Of a stretch of 64,000 nt of DNA, positions 48,101 to 55,451 are shown piece after piece. The stretch spans positions 23,087,792 to 23,151,791 of the forward strand of contig NC_072892.1 of the NCBI RefSeq assembly GCF_027943255.1. The letters are read 5' to 3'. This stretch comes from Anastrepha obliqua (taxonomy: Eukaryota > Arthropoda > Insecta > Diptera > Tephritidae). A program made the translations under genes and the position numbers. Under the pieces are notes generated by a model, which was not told where the DNA came from, ran no database searches, and saw nothing but the letters and a program-made list of their open reading frames with translations. The first letter of the stretch is position 1, and every line of letters starts with the position of its first letter.

Positions 48101-51100
48101 AAACACTCATTAGTTGTTTCAAACTAAAATTAGCTCCCTTAACTGCTTATTGTCAATAATTGGCTGTAATAAGAAGAAGGCCATCAAAACCGTGCTCTAT
48201 TTTATGATTTTCCTACAATGCAGATTACTACACACACACTCACACACACATGTGTACCTTGCACATACATACGAAACATTTCATAACGGTCTTATTTTCC
48301 ACTTTGCCGTGCTTTTAGGACAGTGTTTATGTGCTCGCGTCTGCAATTAAGGAGATGATGTCCAATGAAACGATTACAGAGGCGCCAAAGGATTGCGGTG
48401 ATTCGGGCGTTAATTGGGAGTCCGGTGAGGCTGTCAATGTTTACATAAACTGAATTATTAACGCACACACAAGCGAAGTCACACACACATTCAGCACTTA
48501 CATTTATGAGCTTTACTTAATTAGTTTTGTAATTTTCTCGCATCCTCATCTCGAACGGTGTAGGTAAACGTCTGTTTCAGTATCTGAAGACGCGCAATAT
48601 TACGGGCGAAACGGGGCAGGTGGCCTTTGATGATAATGGGGATCGGATTTATGCCGGCTATGATGTAATCAACATACGCGAGAAGCAGAAGAAGCAAATT
48701 GTAGGCAAATTCTATTATGACACGGTAAGTGAAAAAGAAAACATTTTAGTCTCGTCTCCATACATTGAATTCATCTGCTATGGGTGTTATTGCATATAAA
48801 TTTTCTCTTATTATTTTTAGGAAAAGGCTAAAATGCGCTTACGCATCAATGACAGTGAAATTTTGTGGCCTGGCAAAGAGAAGAAAAAACCTGAGGGCAT
48901 AATGATTCCGACGCACTTAAAAATTTTAACCATCGAAGAGAAACCTTTCGTTTATACGCGTCGCCTCACAGAAGATGAAGTTAATTGCGACGAAGATGAA
49001 ATACCATGCCCACTATTCAATGCCACCAATGGGAGCGGTTGGTACAAATATTTGCACATTTGTTTTTCTAGCGCCCTTTCCTTTTTCATATTGGCAGTCG
49101 GAAAAGTCTTTTCGTATTTCTAATCAAACTTCAACTCATTTTTTTTTTATATTTATATTGAACTTTATTAAACCAAATATGTACCATTTTGGTCGACCAC
49201 CTTTTGCCATTTTTCTTCTAGAGACATTATTCCATCAGTGTAAAACTTTTGTGGTTTCTCGGCGAAAAACTGCGACAAGTAATTTTCACAGGCTTCTCCT
49301 GAAGCCAACTTTACTCCATTAAAGGAGTTCTACATTGACCGAAACCAATGATAGTCCGATAGTGCAAGGTTAGGGCTATATGGTGGATGCAACAAAACTT
49401 CCCAGCTAAGCTCTCCCAGTTTTTGCCGAGTCATCAAAGATGTGTGTGGCCTAGCGTTGTCCTGATGGAAGACGACGCCCTTTCTGCTGATCAGTTCTGG
49501 CCGGTTTTTTCGATTGCTTGCTTCAATCTCATCAGTTGTTGACAGTAAAGTGTAGAATCAATCGTTCGCGCAGGCTGGAGCAGCTCATAGTGGATGATTC
49601 CTTTCTAATCCCACCAAACACACAGCATAACCTTTCGTGGCGTTAATTCTGGCTTTGCGACCATTTGTTGAGCTTCACCACCCTTGCACCATGATCTTTT
49701 TCGCACATTATTGTCGTATTTGATCCACTTTTCGCCTCCTGTTACCATTCGCTTCAGAAATGGCTCGATTTCATTTCGTTTCAGCAAAGAATCGCAGATG
49801 TTAATTCGGTCCATTAAATTTTTCACAGACAATTCATGTGGCACCCAAACATCGAGCTTCTTTTTATAACCAGCCTTTTTTTAGTGCCTTGGCGATGTCA
49901 TGGCAGCTTATGTGATGATCCTGGTCAATCTTTTCCATAATTTCATCGACTTTTTCAACGATAGGTCGACCGGAGCGAGGTGCATCTTTCACATCGAAAT
50001 TTCCAGAACGGAAGCGAGCGAACCATTGTTGTACTACACGAATTGAGACAGCATCGTCTCCGTAAACTTCACAAATTTCATTGGTGGCTTGCGTGGCATT
50101 CTTCCCTTTTTTATACAAAAATTTCAAAATATAGCGAATTTCTTCATTATTTTCACTCATTTTTGAACAGCTATAACTTTTTTTCAACTTCTCCGAATTT
50201 AATCTTTTTTGTTTAAATGAAGCTTAAAATGTCACCTTTCTAACACCATATGATATGACACAATGTGATGGGTGGCACTGGAGATAGATGACTCCAACGA
50301 CATCTATTGACAAAATACGAAAAGACTTTTTCGACTACCCAATCTAATAAACTCACTTCAAATAAAATAAAAATGATAAGTTCCTGAAATGATAGTTCCT
50401 AACGCATTTTCCCCAACGAAGCAGTCGTCCGTTCCACTGTTTTTTTTATGTTATGACAAAATAAACGCTCGACCCGACTATCACCCAATCAGACCGAAAG
50501 GCATGTCTTTGTTGGAGCACTGCCCCAGACTTTCAAAGAAAGGAACAGCCAGTGACCTTCATCGTCCAATCGGCCAATCCCAGACATTTACAGAGAATGT
50601 CTCCTTCTCCGAAATGTCCCCACAGCTTCTGCAATGGGGGTTATATATGTGCCGATCGTACAATGTTAGCGGCCACAAGCAATATGTGTGACCTGCGTAA
50701 ATTGTGCTGGGGCCAAAGGGTTTTCAAAATAGCAGTCGAAGAAATGGAGGTCCATCTGTTCTGCGCTTTTCTGCGAAGTAAGTTGTGCAATTCCCTTTGA
50801 ACAACAGTCAGGGGTTGCCGATGTCTGGATAGGAGATCTCTAAGATCAATTCAGTCTACCCCTTCCTCATCAGCAATTTCTTTTCTCTCTCTATGTTCCC
50901 ATGTCCTGGAACCAAGATCAGAGAAATGTTACCTGCACACCCAAGGAATTTGATCTCCTCTTTACAGGAGTTTACTGGTTTGGAACAGCACCAAGGCGGC
51001 GTCAGAGCCTTGATCGCAGCTTGATTATAGATTATCGGAAAAAATGTTAATATCTCCTTCGCGTCCGCATTCCCTAAGCATCTTGCATGTCTACAAGATC

Positions 51101-54100
51101 GTAAAGACTTCTGCCTGAAAGAGAGAGAGCTTCAGTTTCATAAAGTTTCACTGCAACATTTTTCGTGTTGCATAGTGAAACCAGGGCTCCAGTTATTCTA
51201 CCAAATTTGGTATATTGGATTGGTTTAATACCACAATCTTTCATTAAAAATGCTTCGGATAATTCGAAAGCTATAAATATGATCCTTATAATTACCCTAA
51301 ATAGTATTAATTCATAGCACACTCCGTTGCATAATTATAAGCACACTACAATATTTTTTGTTTGTCAAATGTGGCGCGAAAAATGTTACGCCGCATTCCT
51401 GGACCGATTACGTCAACTATAGCCTACGTTACAACGGTGAATCCATAGCTGAGCTAAACGACTTCCACATCAACGAGTACATAAAGGCTCAGTATCTTAA
51501 GTGAGCTCAATATGTTCTGAGGATGGTCCCAAACGAAACTGCAAAAAAGATTTACAATAGTGTCGCCTCAGGAAAACCTTGGTTGCTACAGTTAATGATG
51601 ACGCCAAGATCTTTGGACTGAAAAACTGGAGGATATCTGCAATGATCGAGATTCTTGGTCGCAGTTTTTGAGGGAGACCAAGTTTCAACCCGGATCGCCA
51701 TGCCAACAATGATGATGATTCATAGTGCAACAAAAACCTTGCAAAGCAAAGTGTCAAACTTAGAATTTTTAGCCTTTTTATATATCCCATTAATACTATT
51801 ATAATAAAAGTGCTGACTGTGCTAGGCTTTTTCTGTCATATAAAATAATTCGAGCATAAACTTTCAGTGAAAGAAAATACGTGGTACCACACAGTAGTTT
51901 GTAGCCACTTGAAACTTGCACTTTGTTTTACTGAAATTTCATGGGCTATTCAACTTATACCCAGAAGTTAGGACAACTAGAACAAAAATAATTAAACTTT
52001 AAAACTTCTTTACTTGTTTCTAATTGAAATCTGAATCTTCTCATTTGTTAGCTGCATTTAACGATGATTCCTCCCTTTCTTCCAGAGAACGAGAATTGCT
52101 GTCGCGGCTATTGCATCGATCTACTCAACGCTCTGTCGCATCGTATTAACTTCACTTTCGATTTGGCACTTTCGCCGGATGGGCAATTCGGTCACTACAC
52201 CTTGAAAAATGTGAGCTCGTCGACTTCGGGTGCGATAACGTCGCGTAAAGAATGGAGCGGTCTGATTGGGGAATTGGTGAATGAACGTGCCGACATGGCG
52301 ATGCCACTCACCATTAATCCAGAGCGTGCCGAATTTATTGAGTTCTCGAAACCGTTCAAATATCAAGGCATCACAATACTCGAAAAGAAACCGTCACGTT
52401 CAAGTACTTTGGTGTCATTTCTGCAGCCATTTAGCAACACGCTATGGATATTGGTAATGGTATCTGTACATGTAGTCGCGCTGGTCCTATATCTGCTCGA
52501 TAGGTAAGTAGGGCTGTGCAACCCCGATCCTATCCAAGATCAGTTCTCATACAAGTCAAATACATACATCTAATATAAGTAAAGGAAATATGTTGAAAAC
52601 TCTAGTGATCAATGAGAATTGATCTGTCGACTATTGCACCCTTTCCCCAAACAACAACAAAACAAAATAAATAAACGCTCATAAAATATTAATAACTAAA
52701 AACACAAAAACCAAATATCGATCGCCGCTCATCGATCGCATGCCGCAGCACACTTTGCATTTCATCTCCCCAATATCCCCTCTCGTAGATTTCACACTGT
52801 GATTCTCATACAACCAGGTAAATAACAATACCGCAACCACGCTTTCTTTGGCGATTTTTCGTTCTGTCTTTTCCACAGGTTCTCACCATTTGGGCGTTTC
52901 AAACTCTCGCACACAGACAGCAATGAAGAAAAGGCATTGAATTTGAGTTCTGCCATCTGGTTTGCCTGGGGAGTGCTTTTGAATAGCGGCATTGGCGAAG
53001 GAACGCCGCGAAGCTTTTCGGCGCGTGTGCTGGGTATGTTCTGGGCTGGCTTTGCGATGATCATTGTCGCCTCGTACACTGCCAATCTGGCTGCTTTCCT
53101 CGTGCTGGAGCGTCCAAAGACGAAACTGAGTGGCATCAATGATGCGCGCCTAAGGAATACAATGGAGAATTTGACCTGTGCCACCGTTAAGGGTTCATCC
53201 GTGGACATGTATTTTCGGCGACAAGTAGAGTTGTCTAATATGTACCGGACTATGGAGGCAAACAATTATGATACGGCAGAGCAGGCCATACAGGATGTGA
53301 AAAAAGGGTAAGGATGATGGGAGCATAAAAAAAGCAGTTTAAAAAAATTTCTTATTTTGAAAAGGAAATTAATGGCTTTCATTTGGGACTCTTCACGCCT
53401 GGAGTATGAAGCATCCAAAGATTGTGAATTAGTTACCGCGGGTGAATTATTCGGGCGTAGCGGATATGGCATTGGCTTACAGAAGGGTTCCCCTTGGACT
53501 GATGCGGTTACGCTTGCAATTTTGGAGTTCCATGAGAGTAAGTGGCCGTTCAGTGAACGGAAAGTGAATAATGGGATTTATAAATATATACCCATACATA
53601 TTTATGCATAGGTGGCTTCATGGAGGCGCTCGACAAGCACTGGATCTTCCACGGCAACGCCCAGCAATGCGAACTTTTCGAAAAGACACCCAATACGCTG
53701 GGACTACAGAACATGGCTGGCGTATTCATTTTAGTCGCTGCTGGCGTTGCCGGTGGTGTGGGACTCATCATAGTCGAGGTTATCTATAAGAAGCATCAAG
53801 TAAAGAAGCAAAAACGATTGGACATAGCGCGTCACGCAGCAGACAAGTGGCGCGGAACCATAGAGGTAGCAGTTGTGATCGGAAATTGCGAATCAATGAA
53901 TAAATTTCTTCTTTTTAATTTCTCTGCAGAAACGCAAAACCTTACGTGCATCGCTCGCCATGCAGCGGCAATACAATGTCGGCCTGAATGCCAATCCGGG
54001 CACCATCAGTTTCGCCGTCGACAAGCGTCGCTACCCTCGCTTGAGCCCGCGTGCACCCGAACAAGCCTGGAAGAGCGATGCGGATATTTTGCGCAGCCGA

Positions 54101-54262
54101 CGCTACTTGGATGAGGCCACCAAAGGCGGCCATTCGGCAGCTATTCATGTGCCAATGCTAGGAAAAATGCGTTCGCCAGGCAATATATTGCCACCGCCCA
54201 ACATATTGCCACCACGTTACTCGCCGGGATATACCAGTAACGTCTCACATTTGGTAGTCTAA
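27343..54262 (+). CDS. Nmdar1: Nmdar1, NMDA-type glutamate receptor subunit 1 (spliced, 13 coding exons)
   Basis: Encodes the glycine-binding obligatory subunit of the NMDA receptor, a Ca2+-permeable cation channel of the neuronal membrane. Coding exons: 27343-27510, 27746-27868, 43010-43234, 43368-43570, 43687-43852, 48319-48424, 48564-48724, 48821-49037, 52086-52503, 52879-53307, 53365-53537, 53612-53865, 53930-54262. All junctions have GT/AG and matching phases, giving about 991 codons, close to the Drosophila protein. Order: signal peptide (1-23), amino-terminal domain (to about 450), ligand-binding S1, M1, pore loop with LLNSGIGEG (Asn about 631), M3 SYTANLAAF (about 661-669), S2, M4, and a tail ending SHLVV. 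Recognised from family knowledge. Intron 2 is 15.1 kb and hosts an antisense gene. Confidence 0.96.
27746..27868 (+). CDS. Nmdar1: Nmdar1 coding exon 2
   Basis: 41 codons, [20 protein letters not shown] and [11 protein letters not shown], part of the amino-terminal domain. Acceptor TTTTTATAG, donor GTAAGT; opens the 15.1-kb intron 2. Confidence 0.92.
28045..28278 (-). CDS. exchanger last exon: C-terminal membrane segments
   Basis: Ends at TGA (28045-28047). Encodes [20 protein letters not shown] and [20 protein letters not shown], two membrane helices, then a short tail RIESEL. Two acceptors are possible: TTTAG at 28266-28267 (exon from 28265, phase fits A|GT) or TTTCAG (exon from 28278, which would add EFGLGI, a better family match but out of phase with the exon before). 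Confidence 0.8.
   Translation of the reverse strand, partial: EFGLGIMGENSTIFLIISLVIILLAALTTDFFFRPSHGVYVIMMYLIFFSYNILGELDIVHPYGTDHRMDRRIESEL
28045..40050 (-). CDS. NCLX/NCKX6-type sodium/calcium exchanger, nested in Nmdar1 intron 2
   Basis: Membrane exchanger that exports Ca2+ against Na+ (SLC8B1-like; mitochondrial or plasma membrane). Seven minus-strand exons, 5' to 3': 40050-39830, 39111-38783, 38725-38651, about 34810-34210, 31108-30990, 30929-30695, about 28265-28045. Alpha-1 repeat: [20 protein letters not shown] with the GNGAPD ion-binding motif. A long central loop has [14 protein letters not shown]. Alpha-2 repeat: [17 protein letters not shown] and AACFGGP. Phases agree at ADV|FFCP, at ID..A|I, at T|W-SKE and at FFHQ|YL. 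The N-terminal exon with the start codon, the acceptor of exon 4 and the last acceptor are not settled. The introns hold LINE, SINE, MITE and mariner debris. Confidence 0.88.
28380..29690 (-). mobile_element. LINE with RNase H, 3' half
   Basis: Minus strand N to C: reverse transcriptase end [20 protein letters not shown] (29640), RNase H region 29478-29029 ([64 protein letters not shown]), cysteine motif [13 protein letters not shown] with [19 protein letters not shown], and terminal [20 protein letters not shown]. RNase H acidic residues (D/E/D) are recognisable. Frames are broken between the parts. Lies in an exchanger intron. Confidence 0.8.
29990..30278 (-). repeat. SINE-like repeat, nearly full copy
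   Basis: On the minus strand: CGCCGTAGCCGGATGGGTTG (A-box-like), CGTGAGTACCGTTCGG, then AAGTTCGAGTCTCCG (B-box-like), the conserved body and 3' end GGAGGAGCTTTGCCAAACAC. Lies in exchanger and Nmdar1 introns. Confidence 0.75.
30279..30694. other. intron, no feature seen
   Basis: No repeat or coding sequence recognised. Confidence 0.4.
30695..30929 (-). CDS. exchanger exon: alpha-2 repeat
   Basis: Encodes [60 protein letters not shown] and [24 protein letters not shown] is the second ion-binding alpha repeat of the Ca2+/cation exchanger superfamily. Acceptor CTTTCCAG, donor GTAAGTTA (phase 1). Confidence 0.9.
30990..31108 (-). CDS. exchanger exon: membrane helix
   Basis: Encodes [39 protein letters not shown]. 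Acceptor TTTTTTAG, donor GTAAATAT; the first two bases complete a Trp codon with the T ending the previous exon. Confidence 0.85.
31255..31775 (+). mobile_element. LINE RNase H fragment
   Basis: The + strand reads [38 protein letters not shown] (RNase H final motif WVPGHVG with the last Asp/Glu) and then broken linker sequence ([13 protein letters not shown]). In an exchanger intron. Confidence 0.65.
31785..32440 (+). mobile_element. LINE fragment, RT tail and RNase H
   Basis: 31785-32003: [20 protein letters not shown], then [20 protein letters not shown] and YALRLLTTG, the region joining reverse transcriptase and RNase H. 32240-32400: [20 protein letters not shown] and [14 protein letters not shown], RNase H motifs. 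Stops separate them. Confidence 0.7.
32440..32925 (+). mobile_element. RTE-like LINE 3' end with GAA-rich tail
   Basis: The + strand gives [20 protein letters not shown], stop, [20 protein letters not shown] and [16 protein letters not shown], the usual C-terminus of this LINE type, then a stop, an AATAAA at about 32880 and a tail (GAA)n at 32898-32920. A typical retroposed 3' end, probably inserted in the LINE around it. Confidence 0.75.
32926..33360 (+). mobile_element. LINE 3' terminal fragment
   Basis: 33060-33330 in mixed frames: [20 protein letters not shown], then [18 protein letters not shown], the C-terminal sequence expected after the RNase H of the element at 31785-32440. Probably the same copy, split by the RTE-like insertion. 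Confidence 0.5.
33770..33930 (+). mobile_element. mariner (DD34D) 3' end
   Basis: [20 protein letters not shown] and [13 protein letters not shown] are the C-terminal end of a mariner transposase; CGACTTTTCAAACGACCC follows as its terminal repeat. Same family as 7866-8690 and 36640-36850. Confidence 0.7.
33992..34162. repeat. MITE, GGCGCAAA family, complete copy
   Basis: 171 bp with inverted ends: GGCGCAAAATTAATCACC (left) and GATTAATTTTGCGTCACC (right), the internal block ACTAGACAGCTGCAGTATAA, and a TA-rich flank. The best complete copy of the family here, 40 bp from the donor of an exchanger exon. Confidence 0.8.
34210..34810 (-). CDS. exchanger exon: central loop and adjoining helices
   Basis: Longest exchanger exon. 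Encodes [32 protein letters not shown], a hydrophilic loop with [35 protein letters not shown] and [20 protein letters not shown]. Donor GTAAGTG below 34210, phase 1. The upstream acceptor is unclear; an in-frame stop near 34832 limits it. Family resemblance lies in the loop end (LLNC.Q) before the second helix set. Confidence 0.8.
34812..36635. other. intron, no feature seen
   Basis: AT-rich; neither an additional exchanger exon nor an element was recognised. Confidence 0.4.
36640..36850 (-). mobile_element. mariner (DD34D) deletion derivative
   Basis: The minus strand has [16 protein letters not shown], the residues following the second catalytic Asp, directly before a terminal repeat GGGTCATTTGAAAAGTCC in inverse sense (36727). 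Same family as 33770. Confidence 0.55.
36855..37920 (-). mobile_element. LINE with RNase H, 3' fragment, copy 2
   Basis: The longest of three copies of one family (also 20703 and 50455). Minus strand: [17 protein letters not shown] (RNase H start), [41 protein letters not shown], then the C-terminal segment. Frames are interrupted several times. Confidence 0.75.
37925..38150 (-). mobile_element. mariner (DD34D) fragment
   Basis: The minus strand reads [18 protein letters not shown] sequence and VIFLFHHDN, covering the approach to the second catalytic Asp (HHDN). The equivalent stretch is in the copy at 8340-8480. Truncated on both sides. Confidence 0.55.
38311..38412. repeat. MITE, GGCGCAAA family, internal fragment
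   Basis: TGAACTAGGCAGCTGCAGTA and AAGGTCAAAATAAAGATTTC match the family centre; both ends are missing. Confidence 0.6.
38651..38725 (-). CDS. exchanger exon: membrane helix
   Basis: [20 protein letters not shown] followed by RATK, one helix and a basic end. Acceptor TTTGTTTCAG; donor GTAAGC (exon end 38651) or alternatively GTAAGG (exon end 38670). Confidence 0.8.
38783..39111 (-). CDS. exchanger exon: alpha-1 repeat
   Basis: Encodes [40 protein letters not shown], then [20 protein letters not shown] and [26 protein letters not shown] is the first ion-binding alpha repeat. Acceptor TTTCTGTAG, donor GTAAGTT; phases fit both neighbours. Confidence 0.92.
39830..40050 (-). CDS. exchanger first recognised exon: lumenal N-terminus and first helix
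   Basis: Encodes [36 protein letters not shown], then [20 protein letters not shown] ending at ADV, joined in phase to FFCPALAV. The Cys-rich stretch before the first helix is typical of NCLX proteins. Acceptor CTTCTGCAG; the upstream exon with the start codon was not found. Confidence 0.85.
40612..41130 (-). mobile_element. mariner (irritans-like) 3' fragment
   Basis: The left end GGTTGTTCAATAAGTTTTGC is a mariner terminus. Minus strand with frameshifts: [17 protein letters not shown] sequence near 40830, [13 protein letters not shown], and upstream [12 protein letters not shown]. Too damaged to function. Confidence 0.65.
41396..42205 (-). mobile_element. mariner, same family as 56452-57709, truncated
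   Basis: The right end GGGGAATAAGTTCATAGCG (minus strand, 42200) equals that of the full element at 57709. Minus-strand pieces: [20 protein letters not shown] in shifted frame, [18 protein letters not shown] sequence near 41880, and 41700-41400 with [20 protein letters not shown] and [20 protein letters not shown]. The catalytic C-terminal third is missing. Confidence 0.75.
42374..42893. repeat. tandem pair of a MITE-like repeat with CCAAGGCGAAT ends
   Basis: Two units of about 255-260 bp (from 42375 and 42629). Each begins CAAGGCGAATCTATTAAA and ends TTTAATGAATTCGCCTTGG (or CATTGG), an inverted pair, and each is followed by the same spacer (GCTATCACCGCTTTGATGAT). Part of the unit also precedes at 42310-42370. 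Directly upstream of Nmdar1 exon 3. Confidence 0.8.
43010..43234 (+). CDS. Nmdar1: Nmdar1 coding exon 3
   Basis: 75 codons, [20 protein letters not shown] to [14 protein letters not shown], amino-terminal (LIVBP-like) domain. Acceptor TTGCTTCGCAG closes the 15.1-kb intron 2. Confidence 0.94.
43368..43570 (+). CDS. Nmdar1: Nmdar1 coding exon 4
   Basis: [20 protein letters not shown] to [15 protein letters not shown]; amino-terminal domain. Phase 2 at the donor GTATGA. Confidence 0.94.
43687..43852 (+). CDS. Nmdar1: Nmdar1 coding exon 5
   Basis: [20 protein letters not shown] to [10 protein letters not shown]; amino-terminal domain with an N-glycosylation site (NMT). Donor GTAAGC. Confidence 0.94.
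43918..43940. repeat. (CA)n microsatellite
   Basis: About 11 CA units just after the exon 5 donor. Confidence 0.9.
44300..44915 (+). mobile_element. LINE reverse transcriptase fragment
   Basis: The + strand, with shifts: [20 protein letters not shown] then [29 protein letters not shown], and [13 protein letters not shown]. This is the thumb region after the polymerase core. In Nmdar1 intron 5. Confidence 0.65.
45163..45720 (-). mobile_element. LINE 3' end with poly(A), flanked by 13-bp TSD
   Basis: On the minus strand it reads [40 protein letters not shown] and [13 protein letters not shown], the end of an R1/Jockey-like LINE ORF, and closes with about 30 A (T run at 45161-45191). GGTTCACTTGATT stands on both sides (45150-45162, 45721-45733), the target duplication. 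Confidence 0.8.
46235..46950 (+). mobile_element. LINE fragment: endonuclease end and RT tail
   Basis: SFSDHRY near 46325 is the closing motif of the AP-type endonuclease; [19 protein letters not shown] follows. A deletion then joins to [20 protein letters not shown] and [20 protein letters not shown] (46600-46800), the part after the polymerase core. Confidence 0.7.
46975..47260 (-). mobile_element. LINE RNase H end fragment
   Basis: The minus strand has [20 protein letters not shown] followed by [20 protein letters not shown], the final RNase H motif and linker. Opposite orientation to the LINE piece just before it. Confidence 0.6.
47386..47951. repeat. long inverted repeat (foldback hairpin)
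   Basis: Arms at about 47386-47597 and 47750-47951 are inverted copies with about 90 percent visible identity over the core (for example TATGACCTTGAAAATGCTCC in the left arm and its complement in the right), spacer about 150 bp. Probably two ends of Tc1-like copies joined head to head. Confidence 0.75.
48319..48424 (+). CDS. Nmdar1: Nmdar1 coding exon 6
   Basis: [20 protein letters not shown] and [15 protein letters not shown]; amino-terminal domain. Acceptor GCTTTTAG; phase 1 at donor GTGAGG. Confidence 0.93.
48564..48724 (+). CDS. Nmdar1: Nmdar1 coding exon 7
   Basis: [20 protein letters not shown] and [20 protein letters not shown]; end of the amino-terminal domain. Donor GTAAGTG. Confidence 0.94.
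48821..49037 (+). CDS. Nmdar1: Nmdar1 coding exon 8
   Basis: [37 protein letters not shown] and [11 protein letters not shown], leading into ligand-binding lobe S1. The donor GTTGGT (49038) is weak but its phase 1 fits exon 9 ([10 protein letters not shown]). Confidence 0.9.
49091..50342 (-). mobile_element. mariner (DD34D), near full length
   Basis: Inverted ends TTGGCAGTCGGAAAAGTCTT (left) and, minus strand at right, TTGGGTAGTCGAAAAAGTCT. Transposase N-terminus at 50187-49864 is open ([40 protein letters not shown]), followed by frame-broken parts: [26 protein letters not shown]-type and [15 protein letters not shown]. The first catalytic Asp reads Glu or Gly (GGEKW), so it is inactive. 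Confidence 0.85.
50455..51130 (-). mobile_element. LINE with RNase H, 3' fragment, copy 3
   Basis: Third copy of the family at 20703 and 36855. The minus strand shows INIFSDN, the LINE linker and, near 50770, [16 protein letters not shown]. Frames are broken. In Nmdar1 intron 8. Confidence 0.7.
51365..51770 (+). mobile_element. RTE-like LINE 3' end
   Basis: [33 protein letters not shown], stop, [13 protein letters not shown] and [17 protein letters not shown] sequence are the C-terminal part of an RTE-like ORF, ending in an ATGATGATG tail (51709-51720) usual for RTE. Same segment as 4985-5290 in reverse. Confidence 0.65.
52086..52503 (+). CDS. Nmdar1: Nmdar1 coding exon 9: ligand-binding S1 and M1
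   Basis: [78 protein letters not shown] and the M1 helix [20 protein letters not shown]. The conserved ADMIVAPLT motif of NMDA receptors reads ADMAMPLT here, one residue shorter. Acceptor TTCTTCCAG; donor GTAAGTAG, phase 2. Confidence 0.93.
52879..53307 (+). CDS. Nmdar1: Nmdar1 coding exon 10: pore loop, M3, start of S2
   Basis: [20 protein letters not shown] (pore loop; Asn sets Ca2+ permeability and Mg2+ block in this family), [20 protein letters not shown] (M3 with SYTANLAAF), then [20 protein letters not shown] of S2. Donor GTAAGG. Confidence 0.95.
53365..53537 (+). CDS. Nmdar1: Nmdar1 coding exon 11: S2 ligand-binding lobe
   Basis: [57 protein letters not shown]. The Asp of WDS is the amino-group contact of the glycine ligand in NR1-type subunits. 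Intron 10 is only 57 bp. Confidence 0.95.
53612..53865 (+). CDS. Nmdar1: Nmdar1 coding exon 12: end of S2 and M4
   Basis: [60 protein letters not shown] (M4) and the calmodulin-region-like start [20 protein letters not shown]. The acceptor is ATGCATAG. Confidence 0.95.
53930..54262 (+). CDS. Nmdar1: Nmdar1 coding exon 13: cytoplasmic tail
   Basis: [39 protein letters not shown], a variable stretch, a short duplication [12 protein letters not shown] and the conserved end [14 protein letters not shown] before TAA (54260-54262). Confidence 0.95.
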   Translation, partial: KRKTLRASLAMQRQYNVGLNANPGTISFAVDKRRYPRLSPRAPEQAWKSDADILRSRRYLDEATKGGHSAAIHVPMLGKMRSPGNILPPPNILPPRYSPGYTSNVSHLVV

Positions 54263-55450
54263 GGAAGAATCCAATGCAAGAAGCACTTTCGCTTGCCTCG
54301 TTTAAGCAGAGCCTAAAATATGAAAAAAAATTATACAAAATGGGATATGTGTGAAATTGATTAAAATATTAGGCATCCCTTTAAGGCCGCCTACTTTGAA
54401 TTTATCTGCTTTTTTGTATCGCACATGCAACGTTTAGATTTATACAGCCACAACGCATAGACGTTTTGCGAGATATTTGGGAGCATTTGGGAAATGCTGT
54501 GAGAAAGATCACAGAATTGATCTTACAGGATCTGATGGTGATATTTCGAAGAATTCCATTTTCTCTTATTAGACTCAGCTTCAACTTAATTGTATAGACA
54601 CCAAAAATTATTATCTGATTTACCATCCGATCATGAGACAGGTGCACATTTTGGTCTGGCAGAGTGAATGGGGCCGATAAACAACTTTCTCTGGCTGCAA
54701 ATTGCTTAAAATTTCCTCGAGAACATGAAGTTCCTACGGGACGAGGATAATCGGCCACATTGCAAACGCAGAAATGGAATTGGATGGAAGTTATTTCACA
54801 TTGCTTGCCATAAAGACGCAGTTGAATTTTTGTTTGCAGCTTTTGGAAAAAAATAGATGTAAACCAACAAGGAACGATTCCTAAACTGAAAGAAACCAAC
54901 GGTTATTGTATTCCATACATATTCTCCATGCTTATGAAAAAGAACATGAGGACTTTCTAAATAAAGCTGGAGTGTTTTTGGATGTTTCAAAATAGACGGT
55001 CTTAATGGGACAACTACTAACATAGTTTTAAGTATACAGTTGTACGAGTATAAGGCGTATTTTTACTACAAAATCTGGGCATTGTTACAGCCTGGAACGT
55101 AAGCTGATAATGCAACGACATGTAAACCTTATGAATTAGGAAAAACAGGCGCATTAGACAGAACCAAATCTCGAATTTTTTTACCCACCAAAGCAAAGGA
55201 AATTTATGAAAGACGTAACTCTAAATACTATACTTTCAATACTATATCTAAATTAAGCTCTACTATATATCGTCTAGGCTATGCAGATTCATAGTCCGTG
55301 CTGGTGTTTTGTCGTGTATTTTCGTGTTTGAATCCACGAGTTATCGAAGACCTGATCAACTTAAATTTTGAATTTGAGTCAAAGCCGTGACGAAATTATA
55401 AGTTTTTGGGAGTACCGAATAATGCATATTAATTAGTTTAAAAATACATA
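54263..55450 (+). other. Nmdar1 3' flank / untranslated region
   Basis: No coding signal recognised. AATAAA at 54959-54964 could serve polyadenylation but is unproven. Confidence 0.35.
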
Positions 55451-55451
55451 C

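Noticed and set aside
51372..51503. Clean 44-codon stretch ([20 protein letters not shown]) between Nmdar1 exons, at first taken for an unknown exon
   Set aside because: The same sequence in decayed form occurs at 4985-5290 next to LINE tail motifs, so it is an RTE-like LINE C-terminus.
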